Assembly (NCBI RefSeq): GCF_900187385.1
Contig: NZ_FYEY01000001.1
Span: 6,510,001-6,574,000, forward strand
Length of the DNA: 64,000 nucleotides
Source: Streptomyces sp. 2114.4
Lineage (GTDB): Bacteria; Actinomycetota; Actinomycetes; Streptomycetales; Streptomycetaceae
Reading direction: 5' to 3'
Shown here one piece after another: positions 41,595 through 50,187 of the stretch (its first letter is position 1; each line of letters starts with the position of its first letter). Made by a program: the position numbers and the translations under genes. The notes beneath the pieces are model-generated. The model was not told the DNA's origin and searched no databases. It saw only the letters and a program-made list of their open reading frames with translations.

Positions 41595-41639
41595 TTGGCG
41601 CAGCGTCGGGGGGACGCCTCCTCGCCGGATCGAGAACGG

Positions 41640-41888
41640 TCAGCGGCTGTAGATGGGCATGATGGTCTCGCTGTCGTCGCACCACACCTCGTGGTAGCCG
41701 TTCGCCTGGGCCTGCGGGAGTTCCGCCGCTTCGCACGCCGTCTTCGACGGGTACTTCATGGCACCGACGGGGACCCAGCCGTCGCCGGGCGGAGGGGCGG
41801 CGGAGGCGGTGGTGGCGGTCAGCGGAATGGCGACCGCTGCGGCACTGACAGCGAGACCGACACCGATACGGGTACGCCACGACTTCAT
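41640..41888 (-). CDS. Small secreted protein
   Basis: Predicted 82-aa exported protein: a signal peptide (IGVGLAVSAAAVAIPLTATT then ASAA) and a mature part of about 52 residues with two Cys (SKTACEAAELPQAQ, YHEVWCDDSETIMPIYSR) likely forming a disulfide. The ATG at 41888 follows AAGGAG. The YPSKTACEAAE and W-C-D pattern recalls small actinobacterial secreted proteins of unknown role. Upstream, 41977-42024 is a 12-bp repeat. Confidence 0.75.
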   Translation of the reverse strand: MKSWRTRIGVGLAVSAAAVAIPLTATTASAAPPPGDGWVPVGAMKYPSKTACEAAELPQAQANGYHEVWCDDSETIMPIYSR

Positions 41889-41976
41889 GGTCTTCTTCTC
41901 CTTGCTTGTCATCACTGCCCCGAGCCGGTCCTGCTCGGATACGGTCTTGGCCCATGTCCAGGGCGGTACCGAGATG

Positions 41977-42024
41977 GTCAGCCGGGTCGTCAGCCGAGTG
42001 GTCAGTCGAGTGGTCAGTCGATCG
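41977..42024. repeat. 12-bp tandem repeat
   Basis: Four consecutive 12-bp units, GTCAGCCGGGTC, GTCAGCCGAGTG, GTCAGTCGAGTG and GTCAGTCGATCG, lie between the small secreted gene and the lipoprotein gene. They have no credible coding role. Confidence 0.8.
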
Positions 42025-42051
42025 GGCTGACGAAGGTGGCCGGGCGGGTAT

Positions 42052-42759
42052 TTACGCGTGGGCGCTGATCACGCCGCCGGCGCTGAGCACGATGTAGATG
42101 CCGTTGGCGTTGAGCCCGGCGTCGTGCTGGTTCGTCTCCAGGGTGGCGGCTACGCCGTCGTGGCCGATGATCTGTGCGCGGTACCGCAGCTCGCCGATCT
42201 TCGTGACCTTGGCCGTCCAGCCGCCCGCGAGCTTGAAGGTGCCCGGTCCCTGGTGTCCGCCACCCATCCAGGAGTGGACCTGGCCGTCCAGCGTGAGCGT
42301 GACGAACATGTCGTTGGCGTCGAGCCCGTCGTCGTGCCCCTTCGTCTCCAGCGTGGCCAGGACCGAACCGCGGGCGACGATCTTGGCGCGGTAGTGCTGG
42401 TCGCCCAGCTTGTAGATCTCGGCCTTGCTGATGCCGTCCGCCAGGCGTTGGGTGCGGACCGGCGATGCCGCCGTGGCACCGGCCGTGTGCGCGCTGCCCG
42501 ACTGCTGCCGGCCCGACTGCTTGTCCGCGACGCCCGCCTTGACGTCGGCCTTGGCGTCGGTGCTCTGCAATCCGGACCAGCCCGAGGCGGTGGACTCGGC
42601 GGCGGTCGAGCGCATGTTCGTGTGGCCCGCGGACTTCGTGCCGCCGGCGTCCGAGCCGGAGCAGGCGGTCAGGGTGAGACCGGCGGCCGCGGTCAGGGCC
42701 GCGGCGGCGATACGCAGCGTGCGGCGACGAGCGGTGCGGACAGTGGAGCTGGAGCTCAT
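42052..42759 (-). CDS. Lipoprotein with two internal repeat domains
   Basis: Predicted 235-aa lipoprotein. The signal ends in a lipobox (LTLTACSGS, Cys about residue 33), followed by a Ser/Thr/Ala linker and two homologous units of about 45 residues. The first is HYRAKIVARGSVLATLETKG, HDDGLDANDMFVTLTLDG; the second is RYRAQIIGHDGVAATLETNQ, HDAGLNANGIYIVLSAGG. The duplicated A-T-L-E-T/G-L-x-A-N pattern suggests a small beta-domain repeated twice. Family not recognised. ATG 42759 is used; upstream in-frame codons lack a ribosome site. Confidence 0.72.
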   Translation of the reverse strand: MSSSSTVRTARRRTLRIAAAALTAAAGLTLTACSGSDAGGTKSAGHTNMRSTAAESTASGWSGLQSTDAKADVKAGVADKQSGRQQSGSAHTAGATAASPVRTQRLADGISKAEIYKLGDQHYRAKIVARGSVLATLETKGHDDGLDANDMFVTLTLDGQVHSWMGGGHQGPGTFKLAGGWTAKVTKIGELRYRAQIIGHDGVAATLETNQHDAGLNANGIYIVLSAGGVISAHA

Positions 42760-43782
42760 TTCGTATTCCCCGGGGCGGTCGGTGTCGTTGTTTTCTCGGT
42801 ACGTCACCCACTCTGCTCGGTGCCACTAGCGCACGGCTGCCGCTCCGCTAACACCCGGCTAACACGCTGCTGAGCAAGGGATGGACGCCAAGGCGAGCCT
42901 CAAGAGCCGGGCGAGTGCTGCCGAGTTGGGAGACGGGAAGCTGCAGCTGATGGACATTCAGCGGTGCGATGCGGGCTGCGATAACCGGGAGACGGCGTAC
43001 GTCGGCTGGTCCGGATCGGCGCGCCGCGGCGGGCCCGGCCCTCCGCGCCCGCGACGGGCTCGGTCGCCGTACCGCCGGCCGAGAGGCGATCCTTCGGTCC
43101 AAACTGCCTACTTCAAGCCGACTATGACTTCCGGGCATGCAGGGCCAGTAGCCCCAGGAGTTCGCCGCGACGTCATGACGCCGTACCCGTCGCTCCGGAG
43201 CCTCGGAGGGCGGTTCTTCCTGGGGCAGTGCTGCCGCAGGAGCCACTTCCGCACCATCGGGGCCATCCGTTACCCCGTGTCGACGCTCCCGGTGGAGTAA
43301 CGGAACCATGACCATGGGTAGTGGTGCGGCTCTCGACAAGTGGCCGGTAAAGACTGTTCCTGAATCAACCTTTAGGCAATCATGGAGCACGGCCGACCAC
43401 CGGGGTGGTCATCGTGGCTCACCTGGAGGGTGGATATACGTTCAGCGATTCTTCTGCCTTCATCAGGAGGAAGGTCTGTAGGTTTCCTGTCCGATTCCGG
43501 GTCTCAGCTCTTCGCGGCGCACTGGGGTGTGCGAGGGAGCGAGCAATCCTCTCCCGTCCGTGGAATGAAGCGACCTTCCTCGGGCGCGAACATTCTCATG
43601 GTGCGAGACGGTGGATTCGTGGGGTGACCCCCGCGGTTCGCCGGCCGGGCCGCCACGATGGCTCGTGATAGTGATCAAGCGCAATCGAAGACGTCTCAAG
43701 GCATCTATCCAGTGGATCGTTGCGTCAATTTGACCACCATATTGACCGCGATCCACACCTGTGTGAACTGGAGTGAAGCAAG
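42760..43782. other. 1-kb stretch without a convincing gene, upstream of the six-gene cluster
   Basis: Short open frames occur on both strands (for example 43308-43481 and 43405-43668), but none has good codon bias with a ribosome site or recognisable protein pattern. The second half (about 43280-43780) is visibly poorer in G/C than its surroundings. It should contain the promoter of the cluster starting at 43783; no clear operator was recognised. Confidence 0.5.
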
Positions 43783-44550
43783 ATGACGACAAGCACGGCA
43801 ACGGCACTTCACGATCAAGTCACTTCGCTCATGGACGAGTTGGACCGGCACCCGGTCTACGAGAATGAGTACTTCAAGTTCCTGGAGAACTCGCCATGGA
43901 ACAGCCGTACCTATGAATTTCACCGGGCGAACTTCTTCCAGCGCACCGAGGGCACGGTCAAAGGCATTGCTCACGTGTGTGCGCAGGCGGCGGCCAATGA
44001 TGACCGGGACACCCTGGTCCTGTTCTCCTACATCCTCAACGAGGAGGCCGGGAACGGCGAGGCCGCCCATTGCCATGAGGTGTTGATGGAGAACGCCCAC
44101 AACTTGCACGGAAAGATCGAGTTCGGCCTGGCGCCGTTACTCGTGAAGGATGCGCGCCACAGTGACCTGGTCATCCCGGAGACGTTCGCGTACCGCGAGC
44201 GCACCCGGGAGCTGCTGGGGGCCAACTACCACCGGATGCTGGGCGTCGCGATGGCTCTGGAGTCCCACGCCGACAGGATGCTGCAGGTCTGCCGTACGGC
44301 GTTCCGCAACAGCAACAACAAGCAGCCCGAAGTCGAGTTCGTCAACAACGTCGAGATCTACTTCAACGTCCACGTCGGCGATGAGGGCGTCGAGGAACGC
44401 CATGCCGCCGATGCGAAGAAGTGCGTCCAGAACAACTGCCGCACCGAAGCCGACGTCGCCGAGATCGCCTACGGTGCGAACGAGACGCTGAAAATACAAC
44501 AGGAAATGTGGAACGCGATGCACAAGGCCGTCCGCGAGTTGAATTCCTAG
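43783..44550 (+). CDS. Haem-oxygenase-like diiron oxidase/oxygenase (HDO family)
   Basis: Predicted 255-aa helical metalloenzyme of the iron-containing redox group (relatives include UndA, BesC, RohS and the central domain of SznF). Likely iron ligands: Glu56 in FFQRTEGTVKG, the NEEAGNGEAAHCHEV helix (Glu93/His96/His98), Glu160 in AMALESHADRM, and the late helix FNVHVGDEGVEERHAADA (His197, Asp200, His207). Members cleave C-C bonds or oxidise nitrogen in small amino acids or amines. A TTA codon lies at 44137-44139 (Leu119). It is the first gene of a six-gene run; substrate unknown. Confidence 0.8.
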   Translation: MTTSTATALHDQVTSLMDELDRHPVYENEYFKFLENSPWNSRTYEFHRANFFQRTEGTVKGIAHVCAQAAANDDRDTLVLFSYILNEEAGNGEAAHCHEVLMENAHNLHGKIEFGLAPLLVKDARHSDLVIPETFAYRERTRELLGANYHRMLGVAMALESHADRMLQVCRTAFRNSNNKQPEVEFVNNVEIYFNVHVGDEGVEERHAADAKKCVQNNCRTEADVAEIAYGANETLKIQQEMWNAMHKAVRELNS

Positions 44551-44559
44551 CGGGGAGAG

Positions 44560-45855
44560 GTGAATCGGCCGACCGTGCAGAAAAATCGTGGAATTTCCGA
44601 TGCCGTCCTGAGCATTCCAGAATCGGTGACTCACGGGACCGCGGCGAAGATCGCCGCGCTCAACAAGTCGCTCCCCGAGGACGACCAGATCATCGACCTC
44701 AGCATCGGCGCGCTGGACACACCGACCGATCCCCGGATCGACCGAGGTGTGATCGAGTTCGTGGAGAAGCAGTCCGACGCGATTCATGCCTTTGCGCCCG
44801 TCAGAGGGTTTCCGTTCCTGTTGGAGTCCGTGGCCGCGCGCGTGGCCCGCCTCCATGGAATTGCGTACGACCCGAACCGTGAAATCATGGTCACACCGGG
44901 CGGTGTGAAGGGTTCGATTTCGGTGGTCTTCCACGCCCTGCTGAACCCGGGCGACGAAGTCGTGATCCCCGTGCCCAACTGGCCGCACTACTCGGACATG
45001 GTGCGGCTGCACGAAGCCATCCCGAAGACCGTCCTGGTCACGGCGCACGACGGGCTCACGGCGCCGGCTCTTGAGGAAGCGCTCTCGGAGCGAACCAAGA
45101 TCGTCGTGCTCGGCGACTGCATCAACCCGACGGGCAAGGTCTATTCGACCGAGGAATTGTCGGCGCTGGCCGATGTCCTCGCCCGGCACAATATGCGGTG
45201 TGAGTCCCGAGGCGAGAGCCCCGTCCATGTCCTGTTCGACTCTCCCTACGAGGCCCATATCGTGGGGGACCGCGCCAAGACGTTCGCCGCCATCGACGTT
45301 CCGCTGCCCGACGGCAGCCGCTGCTCCATGCGGCCGTGGACGCTGTCAGTGACCGGACCCGGCAAGACGTACGGAATGCACGGCGACCGGATCGGCTACC
45401 TCTGCGGTCCACCGGACATCGTGGACGCGGCGGCGCGCGCACAGGTCAACATCACCTCGTTCGCCTCCACTTACGGGCAGGTCGCCACGCACATCGCCCT
45501 GCAGCCGGAAATGGACGAGGTGGCGGCCGCCAGAGCGAAGACCGCACGCGCCAATCTCCAGACCATGCTGCGCGAGCTCGAAGCCGTCCCCTCGTTGAAG
45601 ATCAGCCCCGCCCAAGGGGGCTACTTCCTCTTCGTCGACTTTTCGAGCTACGCCGACGCCTACCAGAAGCAGGGCTACAGCAGCGCCGATCAGTTTCTGC
45701 TGAACGAGGCGAAGGTCGCCACGATCTGCGGCAGCCATTTCGCGGAGGGCCACTTCCTCAATCACCTCGTGCGGATCAACTGCGGCCGGACGGGTGCGCT
45801 CGTGAGCAAGGCCGGCATACGTATCAGGCGCGCCCTCACACGCTTGGAGTCCTGA
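44560..45855 (+). CDS. PLP-dependent aminotransferase, class I/II
   Basis: Predicted 431-aa fold-type I enzyme: IIDLSIGALDTPTDPRIDRG, PVRGFPFLLESVAARVARLH, IMVTPGGVKGSISVVFHALL, NPGDEVVIPVPNWPHYSDMV, VLGDCINPTGKVYSTEELSA with the Asn contacting PLP, and the Schiff-base Lys in TGPGKTYGMHGDRIGYLCG. A C-terminal LVRINCGRTGAL supplies the carboxylate-binding Arg. The start is GTG 44560, which abuts the purine-rich ribosome site; GTG 44575 is the alternative. It begins 10 bp after the diiron oxidase. It may transaminate the cluster's amino acid or, like RohP/MppP relatives, oxidise it. Confidence 0.85.
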   Translation: MNRPTVQKNRGISDAVLSIPESVTHGTAAKIAALNKSLPEDDQIIDLSIGALDTPTDPRIDRGVIEFVEKQSDAIHAFAPVRGFPFLLESVAARVARLHGIAYDPNREIMVTPGGVKGSISVVFHALLNPGDEVVIPVPNWPHYSDMVRLHEAIPKTVLVTAHDGLTAPALEEALSERTKIVVLGDCINPTGKVYSTEELSALADVLARHNMRCESRGESPVHVLFDSPYEAHIVGDRAKTFAAIDVPLPDGSRCSMRPWTLSVTGPGKTYGMHGDRIGYLCGPPDIVDAAARAQVNITSFASTYGQVATHIALQPEMDEVAAARAKTARANLQTMLRELEAVPSLKISPAQGGYFLFVDFSSYADAYQKQGYSSADQFLLNEAKVATICGSHFAEGHFLNHLVRINCGRTGALVSKAGIRIRRALTRLES

Positions 45856-45868
45856 CCTGAATGCCAAG

Positions 45869-47647
45869 ATGAGGGGAAGCATCACCTTCTGCATCATCGG
45901 CACGGGTTTCGCAGGAACCTGCGCGTTGTGGCACGTGGTGCAACGACTTACCGATCCACGCCGCAGGCCCTCGCTCTCCCCCTCGGCCGTCACGATCGTC
46001 ACGGTGGAGCGGGGGCCGGTGAACGGGCCGGGATATCCCTATGCGAAGGACAACGTCCAGCTTGCGCATCGGTGCAACAACGAGGCGAGCACCATGGGGA
46101 TCCACGGCAATGATTTCGTCGACTGGCTGGCCGCGAGCAAACCATGGCTCATCAGGGACTGTCCGGAGCTGGTCCGGGAGACCCACCCCGGAGTCACGCT
46201 CAGTGAATGGCAGCCCGAAAACGGCGAGTTCTATCCGCGGGCGTTGTTCGGCCTGTATCTCGAGAAGCGGTTCCAGGAGACCGTAGAGCGGGCCCGTGCA
46301 CATGGCATTGACGTTCAGCAGTACGTGCGCCACGAGGCCGTCGACGGCTACGCAACGGAGCAGGGATTCGCCCTGTCCCTCCGTAGCCTCGATACCGACC
46401 ACGAGTTCACGGTGGACGGGATCGACCGCGTCCTGCTGAGCACCGGACACTGGCAGTCCAAGGCGACCGACTCGCTTTCCGGAGAGAGTGGATACGTCAT
46501 GGCGCCCTATCCACCGGACGCGGTGAAAGCAGCCGTCGACGAACGCATCCGGTTACGGCGCGCACGTGGCGAGCGGCCCCGTGTGTTCGTTCAGGGGATG
46601 GGCCCGAGCGGTATCGACGCCATCATGACGCTGTGCGGTGACGGCGAGTTCACGTACACCGACGACGGTCATATCGCGTCGTACCAGCCGGCGGCGCAGG
46701 CCGGCGAGGAGCCCTTGCACATCGTCGCCGGGTCGCGCTGCGGGTTCTTCCCTCCCGTGCGGGGGCCGCTCGTTCCGTACGAGCCGCACCATCTCACGGA
46801 GGAGCGCCTGGCGGAGATCCGGCGCGATCACCAAGGGCAGCTGACGATCGAGCGCATTCTGGAGCTCTTGGACAAGGACCTGCGCCGGGCAACCGAGGGG
46901 GCAGTGGGGTGGAACGACATCACCAACCCCGGCTATCACTCCGCCAAGGAAAAGCTCGCGAGTGATCTTCGGGACTCGTACACCGGAAACCTCGTCCACA
47001 CCATTGTGCTGAAAGCGCGGCGGATGCGCTTCTACAACCAGCTCGAACCGTCTGACAAGGCGACGTACGACCGGCTGCTCGACACCCACTTCATTCGGAC
47101 GGCCGTGCCGATGCCGTCCGCGAACGCGGAGAAGCTTCTTGCTTTGATGGACGCCGGGATGCTGACGACCGTCAGGCAGGGCTATGACGCGCCGCGTCCA
47201 GCAGTGGGGGAGGACGGTGATTTCCGGATCACCTACCGGTCCGACGAGGGCGGACAGTCGACCCTGCGGGCGGACTGCGTGATCCGTGCCAGCGGGCAGG
47301 ACTTCAACATGGAGAACCATCCGTCACCGTTGGTGCAGAACCTTCTGAGGCGAGGCGAGATCGTCCCGCATGAGGAAGGGGGATATGTCACGGGCGGTAT
47401 CGCGCTCGACGCCCGCGGCGGGTACCGGGTGATGAAGCGGGCGGGCGGCGGGTGTGTTCCGTCGCCGCATCTCACCTCCTACGGTTCGCCCGTCAGGTTC
47501 TGGCAGCACGAACACAATTTCGCCGGCGCATTCGTCGAGGCGGCCGAGTGGGTTGCCGAGGCGTGGCTCGATGTCGCGGCGGCCGTCACCGCACGCTCCG
47601 TCGCCGTCGACGGTCCCGGGTTGGTCACCAGCGAGACAGGGAGTTGA
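45869..47647 (+). CDS. FAD/NAD(P)-binding protein (NAD_binding_9-like)
   Basis: Predicted 592-aa flavoprotein. The dinucleotide motif ITFCIIGTGFAGTCALWHVV starts the chain; VERGPVNGPGYPYAKDNVQL with the following NNEASTMGIHGNDFVDWLA is characteristic of the FAD-NAD(P)-binding (PF13454) group, and PRVFVQGMGPSGIDAIMTL is a second dinucleotide-binding turn. VIRASGQDFNMENHPSPLV comes near the end. Such enzymes are N- or C-hydroxylases or amine oxidases in natural-product pathways. A TTA codon lies at 46553-46555 (Leu229). It follows the aminotransferase by 13 bp. Confidence 0.8.
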   Translation: MRGSITFCIIGTGFAGTCALWHVVQRLTDPRRRPSLSPSAVTIVTVERGPVNGPGYPYAKDNVQLAHRCNNEASTMGIHGNDFVDWLAASKPWLIRDCPELVRETHPGVTLSEWQPENGEFYPRALFGLYLEKRFQETVERARAHGIDVQQYVRHEAVDGYATEQGFALSLRSLDTDHEFTVDGIDRVLLSTGHWQSKATDSLSGESGYVMAPYPPDAVKAAVDERIRLRRARGERPRVFVQGMGPSGIDAIMTLCGDGEFTYTDDGHIASYQPAAQAGEEPLHIVAGSRCGFFPPVRGPLVPYEPHHLTEERLAEIRRDHQGQLTIERILELLDKDLRRATEGAVGWNDITNPGYHSAKEKLASDLRDSYTGNLVHTIVLKARRMRFYNQLEPSDKATYDRLLDTHFIRTAVPMPSANAEKLLALMDAGMLTTVRQGYDAPRPAVGEDGDFRITYRSDEGGQSTLRADCVIRASGQDFNMENHPSPLVQNLLRRGEIVPHEEGGYVTGGIALDARGGYRVMKRAGGGCVPSPHLTSYGSPVRFWQHEHNFAGAFVEAAEWVAEAWLDVAAAVTARSVAVDGPGLVTSETGS

Positions 47648-47650
47648 ACG

Positions 47651-48178
47651 ATGGAGATGAAAGAGTTCCATTACCAGGACGGCCTGCGGGTCAGCCTGTT
47701 CAATCTCGACCACAAGGCTGTCCCCTATCACTTCCATAATGAAGTGTCCGACATGATGTATTGCTCACGGGGTCAGATCACGATCGAGCTGCCCGATACG
47801 GACGAGGTGTTCACCGTCCACCCGGATCAGGTGTTCCAGGTTCCCCACCCGAGCAAGCACAGGTTCGTCAACGGAGCACCTGTCGGAACGCCCTCACGCT
47901 ATGTCCTCCTGCAGATCGGCGATTTCGACATCAACTTCGTTCCCGCCGCCAAGGATATTGCGGGGCAATTCGCCGAGCGCGCCGCGACGCAGGTCACCGG
48001 CGACGCCGTTTACATCGAGGATCGCAAGACCGACATCATCAAGCTCGCCGACCACTTCGAACAGGAGAAGCCCGAGGTCCTGGACGCGGAGGAGCAGGCT
48101 GACGTCGTGGCTGCCCTGCGGTGCTTCGCCTCCCGTGGAGTGGAGACGGCGCACCCGCGCAGTGGCCGCAACTCTTGA
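47651..48178 (+). CDS. Cupin-domain protein
   Basis: Predicted 175-aa protein with a single cupin barrel at about residues 20-100: VPYHFHNEVSDMMYCSRGQI gives the first metal motif (two His and a Glu), TIELPDTDEVFTVHPDQVFQ and VPHPSKHRFVNG the second with another His. A C-terminal helical tail (ITKLADHF-like, then EEQADVVAALRCFASRGVE) follows. It could be a dioxygenase, isomerase or rearrangement catalyst. ATG 47651 lies 3 bp after the flavoprotein stop, so co-translation is likely. Confidence 0.8.
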   Translation: MEMKEFHYQDGLRVSLFNLDHKAVPYHFHNEVSDMMYCSRGQITIELPDTDEVFTVHPDQVFQVPHPSKHRFVNGAPVGTPSRYVLLQIGDFDINFVPAAKDIAGQFAERAATQVTGDAVYIEDRKTDIIKLADHFEQEKPEVLDAEEQADVVAALRCFASRGVETAHPRSGRNS

Positions 48179-48945
48179 CCGACACGGCACCGCTCTCCTT
48201 CGACGTGGCCACCGTCACGCTGATAGTTCTGACGTTCTTCGCGGGTGGGTTGATCAAGGGTTTGACCGGCCTCGGCCTGCCGCCCGTCGTCCTGGGAATT
48301 CTCGCGGCGACGGTCGGGATCCACCCCGCGAAGGCGTTGATTCTCATTCCGACGTTCCTGACGAATGTCCTTCAGGCGTCGCGCGGTGGTCACGGCCGGG
48401 AAGTCGTGCGGCTCACCTGGCCGTTTCTTCTGGCCGCCACGGTCTTCACCGTCTCGGGTGCGTTCACGCTGAGCTACTTCCGGGCAGACGTGATGTCCGC
48501 ACTGCTCGGCCTGGGGCTCACGGTGTACGGGTTGCTCGGGCTGTTCAAGCTCCGGGTGAACATCAGGGACAGATGGTGGCACCACCCCGCGGGTGTGGCC
48601 TTCGGAGCCACCAACGGCTTCCTTACCGGAATGACCGGCTCGTCAGCCGTCCCGGGAGTTTTCTACCTGCAGTCCATCGGTCTGCTGCGGGACCAACTGG
48701 TGCAGAGCATGGGGATCCTCTTCACGCTCTCCACCGTTGGTCTGGCATGGTCGCTGCGGACACAGGACCTGCTCAGTATGGATCTCGGCGTCATGTCGGC
48801 CGCCGCCTTGGCGCCGGCCTTTCTCGGGATGTCGGTCGGCAATCGGATTCGCCGGAGGATCTCCGAGGAAAAGTTCCGCACAGTACTGTGTGTCGCCCTG
48901 TTGATCCTCGGCCTGTACGTCGCGATACAGAGTCTGGCCGGCTGA
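48175..48945 (+). CDS. TSUP family membrane transporter (TauE/SafE-like)
   Basis: Predicted 256-aa membrane protein with about eight helices. TSUP features: TLIVLTFFAGGLIKGLTGLG then LPPVVLGILAATVGIHPAKA in the first repeat, and FGATNGFLTGMTGSSAVPGV in the second. The best start is a TTG at 48175 overlapping the cupin stop (TTGA); a GTG at 48121 is in frame but would add 18 non-conserved residues. TSUP proteins export sulfite, sulfonates or organic acids; here it probably exports the cluster's product or a by-product. Confidence 0.8.
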   Translation: MTDTAPLSFDVATVTLIVLTFFAGGLIKGLTGLGLPPVVLGILAATVGIHPAKALILIPTFLTNVLQASRGGHGREVVRLTWPFLLAATVFTVSGAFTLSYFRADVMSALLGLGLTVYGLLGLFKLRVNIRDRWWHHPAGVAFGATNGFLTGMTGSSAVPGVFYLQSIGLLRDQLVQSMGILFTLSTVGLAWSLRTQDLLSMDLGVMSAAALAPAFLGMSVGNRIRRRISEEKFRTVLCVALLILGLYVAIQSLAG

Positions 48946-48977
48946 TGAGGCTTCATGAAGCAAGGAGAGGATTCGCC

Positions 48978-49565
48978 ATGGAACACGGTCTCGCCGAACT
49001 GCTGGGTGAGTTGGAGGAATTCGGCAGTACCAACGATGCGGCGACGGACGACCGAAGCCGGAAGATGCTGAACATCACGCACGACACCGGCGTGTTCCTC
49101 GCCTTACTTGTCAAGGCATCCAAGGCCAAGAAGGTGCTGGAGATCGGGACGTCGAACGGCTACTCGACGCTGTGGCTCGCCGACGCCGTGGGCGAGGGCG
49201 GCTCGGTCACCACCATCGAAAAGGCGCCTGACAAGCGCGCGATGGCAGAGCGGAACTTTCAGCGTGCCGGGCTCGGCCCCCGCATTCAGCAGATCGGCGA
49301 CGAGGCCGGCCGCTTCCTCGCAACGCGCGAAGCGGGCGAGTACGACTTCATTTTCCTGGACAGCGATCGCGGACAGTACGCCGGCTGGTGGCCCTTGCTA
49401 CAGCGGATCCTCGCTCCCGGCCACCTCCTCGTGGTCGACAACGCGACCTCCCATGCCCACCAGATGGAAGACTTCACCCGGCTGGTCACGGCCTCGGACG
49501 GCTACCTCAGCTCGCTTTCCCCGATCGGCAAGGGCGAGTTGGTCATCCTGAAGGAGGACGTGTAA
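48978..49565 (+). CDS. SAM-dependent O-methyltransferase (COG4122/caffeoyl-CoA OMT-like)
   Basis: Predicted 195-aa methyltransferase. Motif I is VLEIGTSNGYSTLWLADAVG; TIEKAPDKRAMAERNFQRAG, YDFIFLDSDRGQYAGWWPLL with the metal/catalytic Asp, and HLLVVDNATSHAHQM follow, as in divalent-metal-dependent catechol-type O-methyltransferases. ATG 48978 follows AAGGAGAGG; an upstream in-frame ATG lacks such a site. A TTA codon lies at 49104-49106 (Leu43). Last gene of the cluster, 32 bp after the exporter. Confidence 0.86.
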   Translation: MEHGLAELLGELEEFGSTNDAATDDRSRKMLNITHDTGVFLALLVKASKAKKVLEIGTSNGYSTLWLADAVGEGGSVTTIEKAPDKRAMAERNFQRAGLGPRIQQIGDEAGRFLATREAGEYDFIFLDSDRGQYAGWWPLLQRILAPGHLLVVDNATSHAHQMEDFTRLVTASDGYLSSLSPIGKGELVILKEDV

Positions 49566-49781
49566 CGGGCACGCGCGCACTTCGAGTGCCTGGCTGGGCC
49601 GCCGTCGCCGACGACGTCCTCGGCTCCTGACCACCACAACGTCCTGGACAGGGGGGCATGACGGACCGGACCGCCAGGTCTGGCCTGAACGGACGGTCAT
49701 CAGCACGGCGAGGGCTGTACCCGTGGGAGCTTGTACAGCCCTCCCCCTGTGTGCGGGCGTGTCAGCCGGGGGTGTCCGGCC

Positions 49782-50156
49782 TCAGCGGCGTTCGCAGGCA
49801 AGTGTCAGGCACAGCATCAGCACCTCGTAGGGGGTGCTGTCGCTCTCTGCGGCGGGTGTCTCCTCGGAGTCCGCCAGGAACCGCCACTGCGAGGGCTGGG
49901 CGTGCTGGGTCTCTGCCTTCTTCTCCACCTTGACGTGGAGTGTGCGGGCCTGCGGGTCGTTCGTCTCGACGGGCACTTCGTCGCTGCCGATGGAGAAGTG
50001 GTCGTGTAACAGCACCAGGCCGAACCGGTCCAGATTGCCGTGCTTCTCCAGCACGGCTTTGATGTCCCTGGCGAACTCCGCGTCCTGTGGGCCGAGCGGT
50101 TCTGCGTCTTCGAAGCGGGGAAGGTGGCGCGGTGCGCTGCTGGTCTGCGTAGGCAT
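49782..50156 (-). CDS. Hypothetical protein (124 aa)
   Basis: Predicted 124-aa soluble protein (FEDAEPLGPQDAEFARDIKA, VLEKHGNLDRFGLVLLHDHF, SIGSDEVPVETNDPQARTLH, YEVLMLCLTLACERR). Charged, with alternating helix and strand patterns and no signal peptide. Codon bias and length support a real gene, but I do not recognise the family. The ATG at 50156 follows GGAGAT. It borders the decayed region at 50188-51577. Confidence 0.65.
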   Translation of the reverse strand: MPTQTSSAPRHLPRFEDAEPLGPQDAEFARDIKAVLEKHGNLDRFGLVLLHDHFSIGSDEVPVETNDPQARTLHVKVEKKAETQHAQPSQWRFLADSEETPAAESDSTPYEVLMLCLTLACERR

Positions 50157-50187
50157 GACGATCTCCTCTCGACCGCGCTCTGCGGTC

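Noticed and set aside
43308-43481. 57-codon frame upstream of the six-gene cluster
   Set aside because: Weak ribosome site, poor codon bias and no recognisable pattern.
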